Assembly: GCF_003390335.1 (NCBI RefSeq)
Contig: NZ_QUOU01000001.1
Location: forward strand, 1,860,001-1,924,000
From: Thalassotalea euphylliae
GTDB lineage: Bacteria; Pseudomonadota; Gammaproteobacteria; Enterobacterales; Alteromonadaceae
DNA length: 64,000 nucleotides
Reading direction: 5' to 3'
The position numbers were made by a program, and so were the translations under genes. Shown here piece after piece: positions 62,678-64,000 of the stretch; position 1 is the stretch's first letter; the number at the start of each line of letters is the position of its first letter. The notes beneath the pieces are model-generated. The model was not told the origin of the DNA. It ran no database searches and worked only from the letters and a program-made list of their open reading frames with translations.

Positions 62678-62956
62678 GTAGTGCGCTGTTCTTTTTGATT
62701 GAGCTATAAAATGATGTTGAGAATTCTAAACCAAGCGCCTATCGAAGCCCAGTGCAGATTCGCTTTTTGTTGAGGCAACCCGCAATGTATTATTTTTTGG
62801 CAGCGCTAATTGGGGATTAGGCGGGAGGTGATAGCCTAGTAAACCGCAAGTAACAGGGCGAGTAATCGCGCAAGATTGCTTTTTACGGTGAAACTACTTA
62901 GATTTAAAAATGTACAAACATAATAATAAAACCTAATTACAACAGAGTAGCCAGCG

Positions 62957-63499
62957 ATGAAAAACGTGATTGAACAGTTGTCTAACTACAAAAGTGTTCA
63001 TTTAAATAAGCATAATATAAAAACCCATGTCATTGGAGTGCCTTTAATCATCTGGGCAGTGGCTTTACTACTGAATTTGGTGAGCTTCGACGCTCGCGTC
63101 ATGGGGGAAGATTTCGCTATCGGATTGGCCAGTGTGGTTGGCTTGTGTGTGCTTGCTTATTATTTAGTACTACATGTCGCACTAGCCCTAATGATAGCCT
63201 GCATATTTGGGCCTTTGATCTACAGCACTCAGTTTTTTGTGGGTGTTGAGTACCCTGCGGCACTAGCGATTGGGGTGTTTATCGTCGGTTGGCTGTTTCA
63301 ATTTATTGGCCATGCTTTCGAGCGCGCTAAGCCTGCATTTGTCGACGACATTAACCAATTATTGATTGGGCCTTTATTCTTAATTGCTGAGCTATATTTT
63401 GCGCTTGGTTTGGATAAGGCAATGGCAGCTCAAGTACACGAAAAAGCGCTTGAAAAAAGAAAGTGTTTTGAACAGTCATTAAAGCCCAAGCAAGCTTAG
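62957..63499 (+). CDS. Mpo1/YGL010w-like (DUF962) membrane protein
   Basis: A 180-residue membrane protein with four or five hydrophobic spans (VIGVPLIIWAVALLLNLVSF, VVGLCVLAYYLVLHVALALM, LAIGVFIVGWLFQFIGHAFE). The family hallmarks are an early His-rich segment (YKSVHLNKHNIKTHVIGVPL) and later IGHAFERAKPAF. The yeast homologue Mpo1 is an iron-dependent dioxygenase that shortens 2-hydroxy fatty acids by one carbon; the His residues are candidate iron ligands. Its role in bacteria is unsettled. Confidence 0.85.
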   Translation: MKNVIEQLSNYKSVHLNKHNIKTHVIGVPLIIWAVALLLNLVSFDARVMGEDFAIGLASVVGLCVLAYYLVLHVALALMIACIFGPLIYSTQFFVGVEYPAALAIGVFIVGWLFQFIGHAFERAKPAFVDDINQLLIGPLFLIAELYFALGLDKAMAAQVHEKALEKRKCFEQSLKPKQA

Positions 63500-63765
63500 T
63501 GATTAGACTCTAACGCCGATAGCGGGTTGTTGTCGGCGATGACAAAATTATCATTACCGATGCGATCGCCTAGGCCACTTAACACGGTGACCATGCCTTT
63601 ACATACGGCAAGTATTTGCTTGTTCTGTTTAAAATCATCAGGTAACACGACGCGACCATTATCTCGGCGTGGATAGCAGCCGTAATGATGCTTCAATTGA
63701 ACATCGTTGTTGTCTAAATACAACACTGTGACTAGTTGTTTGGTTGTTGATCCACTGTCCTTCAT
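63496..63765 (-). CDS. Small conserved protein (TIGR02922-like)
   Basis: 89 residues from the ATG at 63765 (MKDSGSTTKQLVTVLYLDNN), which has AGGAAG six bases upstream; a Met seven codons earlier lacks a ribosome site. The pattern (VTVLYLDNNDVQLKHHYG, NGRVVLPDDFKQNKQILAV, CKGMVTVLSGLGDRI) resembles a small family I remember from Colwellia and relatives. Its function is unknown. No signal peptide or membrane span is visible. It converges with the Mpo1-like gene and overlaps its end by a few bases. Confidence 0.65.
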   Translation of the reverse strand: MKDSGSTTKQLVTVLYLDNNDVQLKHHYGCYPRRDNGRVVLPDDFKQNKQILAVCKGMVTVLSGLGDRIGNDNFVIADNNPLSALESNH

Positions 63766-64000
63766 ACCACTTCCTGATGAAAACATAAAAGTCCATTATA
63801 CTATTAACCGAATCCAAGTCTTCGTCAACACTGTTCCATTTTGTAACCTATATGTAGTTTATGTCTTTTCGTTGCTACAGATGTTGTGTATTTTCCACCA
63901 TGTAGCTGGAGGCAATTTGTTAAAGTTGAGTAAGTTTTAGTCAAATGAAAGTGCAGCAGTTCCCAAAACATTTAAAATTGTGTTCGAATACCTTCAAATA

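Overview
The window looks like a chromosome segment from a marine gammaproteobacterium of the order Alteromonadales, most likely the Colwelliaceae (Colwellia/Thalassotalea type). This rests on recognisable gene neighbourhoods (metG-mrp-dcd, tesA/ybbA-ybbP, yciB-yciI, nrdA-nrdB-yfaE, ubiG-phosphatase), moderate GC content, an HMG-CoA reductase of the kind seen in some marine gammaproteobacteria, and the general style of the proteins. Genus assignment is inference.

Region 1 (1-2.5 kb): the start of a molybdopterin oxidoreductase running off the left edge, a divergent GlxA-type AraC regulator and a HAD-IB phosphatase.

Region 2 (2.5-14.9 kb): an accessory island on the minus strand made of one complete evolved VgrG (type VI secretion spike) with a WHH nuclease tip, a SUKH immunity gene, a second SUKH-like gene cut by an IS3 element, a lipase plus ankyrin lipoprotein pair that was once a VgrG tip, a small unknown protein, and a headless VgrG copy whose HNH-type toxin tip is cut by another IS3 end. 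At the outer edge an IS256-type transposase is fused in frame to the start of the IS3 orfA, next to a beheaded VOC/glyoxalase gene. No T6SS structural genes are present.

Region 3 (15-33.7 kb): housekeeping genes. These are metG, mrp, dcd, a YvcK-like gene, a tRNA-Ala followed by four tRNA-Glu genes in exact 298-bp tandem units, HMG-CoA reductase, a KefC-like antiporter, tesA divergent from an ABC export pair, a YfcH-like epimerase, an AI-2E family transporter, an LprI-like protein, YciI, YciB and a coiled-coil Sel1 protein.

Region 4 (34.3-56.7 kb): a 22-kb co-directional signalling block. It runs STAS - CheY - CheA - CheW - CheW - soluble globin-like/PAS MCP - CheR - CheD - CheB - membrane-anchored MCP-like protein - STAS - receiver/PP2C/ATPase regulator - response regulator - hybrid kinase - large hybrid kinase with two receivers and HPt - receiver/GGDEF/HPt. 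It couples a chemotaxis-type array to partner switching and to a phosphorelay likely ending in c-di-GMP synthesis. Three unrelated proteins in it share a C-terminal acidic ELF tail, and the first MCP ends in an EWEEF tail that resembles the CheR/CheB docking pentapeptide.

Region 5 (56.8-64 kb): yfaE, nrdB and nrdA with a pair of NrdR-box-like palindromes upstream, then a HAD phosphatase translationally coupled to ubiG, a Mpo1-like membrane protein and a small conserved protein.
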